From Streptomyces speibonae (GTDB lineage: Bacteria; Actinomycetota; Actinomycetes; Streptomycetales; Streptomycetaceae): a stretch of DNA of 5,650 bases. Positions 4,433-5,650 of the stretch are shown one piece after another. The notes below the pieces were generated by a model that searched no databases, was not told the DNA's origin, and was given only the letters and a program-made list of their open reading frames with translations. The DNA is taken from NCBI GenBank assembly GCA_000715605.1, contig KL568580.1, positions 5,819 through 11,468 of the forward strand, written 5' to 3'. A program made the position numbers and the translations under genes. How positions within the stretch are numbered: position 1 is the first letter of the stretch; the number at the start of each line of letters is the position of its first letter.

Positions 4433-5449
4433 TCAGGCCTCCGGGATCTCGAACTTCGACGTGCGCTGCATGCCGGCGGCGCGTCCCTTGCCCGCGACGA
4501 CCAGGGCCATCTTGCGGCTGGCCTCGTCGATCATCTCGTCGCCGAGCATCGCCGAGCCCTTCTTGCCGCCCGCCTCGGACGTGTAGTACTCGTACGCGTC
4601 CAGGATCAGCTCGGCGTGGTCGTAGTCCTCCTGCGAGGGCGAGAAGATCTCGTTGGACGCCTCGACCTGGCCCGGGTGCAGCACCCACTTGCCGTCGAAG
4701 CCGAGCGCGGCGGCGCGCTGCGCGACCTCGCGGTAGCCGTCGACGTTGCGGATCTGCAGGTAGGGGCCGTCGATCGCCTGGAGGTCGTTGGCGCGGGCGG
4801 CCATCAGGATCTTCATCAGGATGTAGTGGTAGGCGTCCGCCGGGTAGCCGGGCGGCTGCTCGCCCACGACGAGGGACTTCATGTTGATGGACGCCATGAA
4901 GTCGGCCGGGCCGAAGATGATGGTCTCCAGGCGCGGGGAGGCCTGCGCGATCTCGTTGACGTGGTTCAGGCCCTGCGCGTTCTCGATCTGCGCCTCGATG
5001 CCGATCCGGCCGACCTCGAAGCCCATGGTCTTCTCGATCTGCGTCAGCAGCAGGTCGAGGGCGACGATCTGCTGGGCGTCCTGGACCTTCGGCAGCATGA
5101 TGCAGTCGAGGTTCTGGCCGGCGCCCTCGACCACCGTCACGACGTCCCGGTACGTCCACTCGGTCGTCCAGTCGTTGACGCGCACGACGCGGGTCTTGCC
5201 GGTCCAGTCGCCCTCGTTGAGGAACTTCACGATGGTGTGCCGCGCCTCGGGCTTGGCGAGCGGCGCGCAGGCGTCCTCCAGGTCCAGGAAGACCTGGTCC
5301 GCGGGGAGGCCCTGGGCCTTCTCCAGGAAGCGCGGGTTCGAGCCGGGTACCGCCAGGCAGGAACGCCGGGGGCGGAGACGAGAGGTGCCGTCCCGCAGGG
5401 ACGCCGTCTGAGGGTGGTGGTGGGAGACGGGCGGGCGGTTGACCGTCAT
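4433..5449 (-). CDS. mcl: HpcH/HpaI (CitE-family) CoA-ester lyase, probable malyl-CoA/beta-methylmalyl-CoA lyase
   Basis: This 338-residue cytoplasmic TIM-barrel lyase should cleave beta-methylmalyl-CoA to glyoxylate and propionyl-CoA, and possibly malyl-CoA to glyoxylate and acetyl-CoA, with Mg2+. CitE-family blocks appear in order: [15 protein letters not shown] (31-45), [10 protein letters not shown] (54-63), RVVRVND (87-93), CIMLPKV (116-122), [11 protein letters not shown] (151-161), [14 protein letters not shown] (177-190), [16 protein letters not shown] (225-240) and [19 protein letters not shown] (254-272). R90, E156 and D183 are the expected CoA-ester and metal-binding residues. The tail from about residue 293 resembles the C-terminal lid segment of Mcl proteins. 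Residues 1-28 are rich in His, Pro and Arg and probably flexible. ATG 5449 has GGAGG 7 bases upstream and overlaps the meaA stop as ATGA, indicating coupled translation. Placement beside meaA favours Mcl over citrate lyase or citramalyl-CoA lyase. Confidence 0.92.
   Translation of the reverse strand: MTVNRPPVSHHHPQTASLRDGTSRLRPRRSCLAVPGSNPRFLEKAQGLPADQVFLDLEDACAPLAKPEARHTIVKFLNEGDWTGKTRVVRVNDWTTEWTYRDVVTVVEGAGQNLDCIMLPKVQDAQQIVALDLLLTQIEKTMGFEVGRIGIEAQIENAQGLNHVNEIAQASPRLETIIFGPADFMASINMKSLVVGEQPPGYPADAYHYILMKILMAARANDLQAIDGPYLQIRNVDGYREVAQRAAALGFDGKWVLHPGQVEASNEIFSPSQEDYDHAELILDAYEYYTSEAGGKKGSAMLGDEMIDEASRKMALVVAGKGRAAGMQRTSKFEIPEA
4438..4442 (-). promoter_or_regulatory. Ribosome binding site deciding the maoC start
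   Basis: GGAGG on the minus strand lies within the last codons of mcl, 10 bases before ATG 4427. The maoC frame has no stop for about 1.2 kb upstream, so this site and the mcl stop are what define the start. Confidence 0.65.
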
Positions 5450-5650
5450 GCGGGGACCTCCAGGGGGTCGAGCTTGTTCGCGTTGCGGATCTCGTCGACG
5501 ATGCGGCCGATGATTCCGGTGATGTCGAAGTCCTTCGGGGTGAAGACCGCGGCCACGCCGGCCGCCCGCAGCTGTTCGGCGTCACCGCTGGGGATGATGC
5601 CACCGGCGATCACCGGTATATCTGTGGCACCGGCCACACGGAGCCGTTCG
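5446..5650 (-). CDS. meaA: C-terminal end of MeaA-type coenzyme B12-dependent ethylmalonyl-CoA mutase, 5' part outside window
   Basis: Only the last 68 residues are present, reading in from the right edge and ending at TGA 5448-5446. They contain [20 protein letters not shown], then an [15 protein letters not shown] block and a final helix. This is the end of the Rossmann-like cobalamin-binding domain of acyl-CoA mutases (GGIIP...D...L...GV..VF). The TPKDFDI sequence, in place of the FGPGT of methylmalonyl-CoA mutase, is what I recognise as MeaA-like. The enzyme converts (2R)-ethylmalonyl-CoA to (2S)-methylsuccinyl-CoA, so its product feeds the dehydrogenase encoded three genes later. The stop overlaps the mcl ATG by 4 bases. 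The catalytic barrel and the His that ligates cobalt lie outside the window, so specificity rests on the C-terminal match and the neighbours. Confidence 0.88.
   Translation of the reverse strand, partial: ERLRVAGATDIPVIAGGIIPSGDAEQLRAAGVAAVFTPKDFDITGIIGRIVDEIRNANKLDPLEVPA

Noticed and set aside
2850..4586. A 578-codon open frame on the plus strand opposite the dehydrogenase, maoC and the end of mcl
   Set aside because: It is antisense to three well-supported genes. It has the Val/Leu/Arg/Asp/His-rich composition produced by the complement of high-GC codons, matches no family I know, and has no ribosome binding site I can see. High GC suppresses stops in this frame.
4428..5603. N-terminal extension of the maoC frame through mcl, giving a 562-residue protein
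   Set aside because: The extension is the out-of-frame complement of mcl (Arg/Pro/Gly-rich, no domain). The hotdog domain begins at ATG 4427, which has GGAGG upstream.

Overview
The window looks like a chromosomal segment of a Streptomyces or close actinomycete relative. It has very high GC with G/C-rich third codon positions. The convergent intergenic region carries GGGGGCTACGCCCCC-type hairpins and the CCTCAAACGCCGGACGGGCTG motif, both of which I recognise as common in Streptomyces. The gene order meaA - mcl - maoC - acyl-CoA dehydrogenase is also familiar from that genus. This taxonomic call is pattern recognition, not a search.

Layout: (1) positions 3-638, plus strand, hold the C-terminal part of a glycerate 2-kinase whose 5' end lies outside. 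(2) Positions 639-1037 are a 399-base gene-free gap between two convergent genes, filled with GC-rich hairpins, a 28-base direct repeat and a strong terminator-like hairpin at 991-1022. (3) Everything from 1038 to 5650 is on the minus strand. In transcription order it reads: the end of meaA (ethylmalonyl-CoA mutase), mcl (malyl-/methylmalyl-CoA lyase, CitE family), a single-hotdog MaoC dehydratase, an acyl-CoA dehydrogenase, a 170-base gap, psd (phosphatidylserine decarboxylase) and pssA (phosphatidylserine synthase).

The first four minus-strand genes are tightly coupled (4-base overlap, then gaps of 5 and 3 bases). They cover steps expected of the ethylmalonyl-CoA pathway for acetyl-CoA assimilation: ethylmalonyl-CoA to methylsuccinyl-CoA (MeaA), oxidation to mesaconyl-CoA (dehydrogenase), hydration to methylmalyl-CoA (MaoC) and cleavage to glyoxylate plus propionyl-CoA (Mcl). 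The crotonyl-CoA carboxylase/reductase gene would be expected upstream, outside the window. psd and pssA overlap by 14 bases and together make phosphatidylethanolamine from CDP-diacylglycerol and serine. The gap between the two sets contains a perfect 11-bp inverted repeat and a diverged direct repeat upstream of psd. These could separate or jointly regulate the two transcription units.

I do not see a mobile element, CRISPR array, tRNA, rRNA or defence/biosynthetic island. The most interesting points are the compact form of the ethylmalonyl-CoA enzymes (a conventional-length dehydrogenase and a one-domain hydratase with Asn where the catalytic Asp normally sits), the structured psd leader and the repeat-filled convergent gap.
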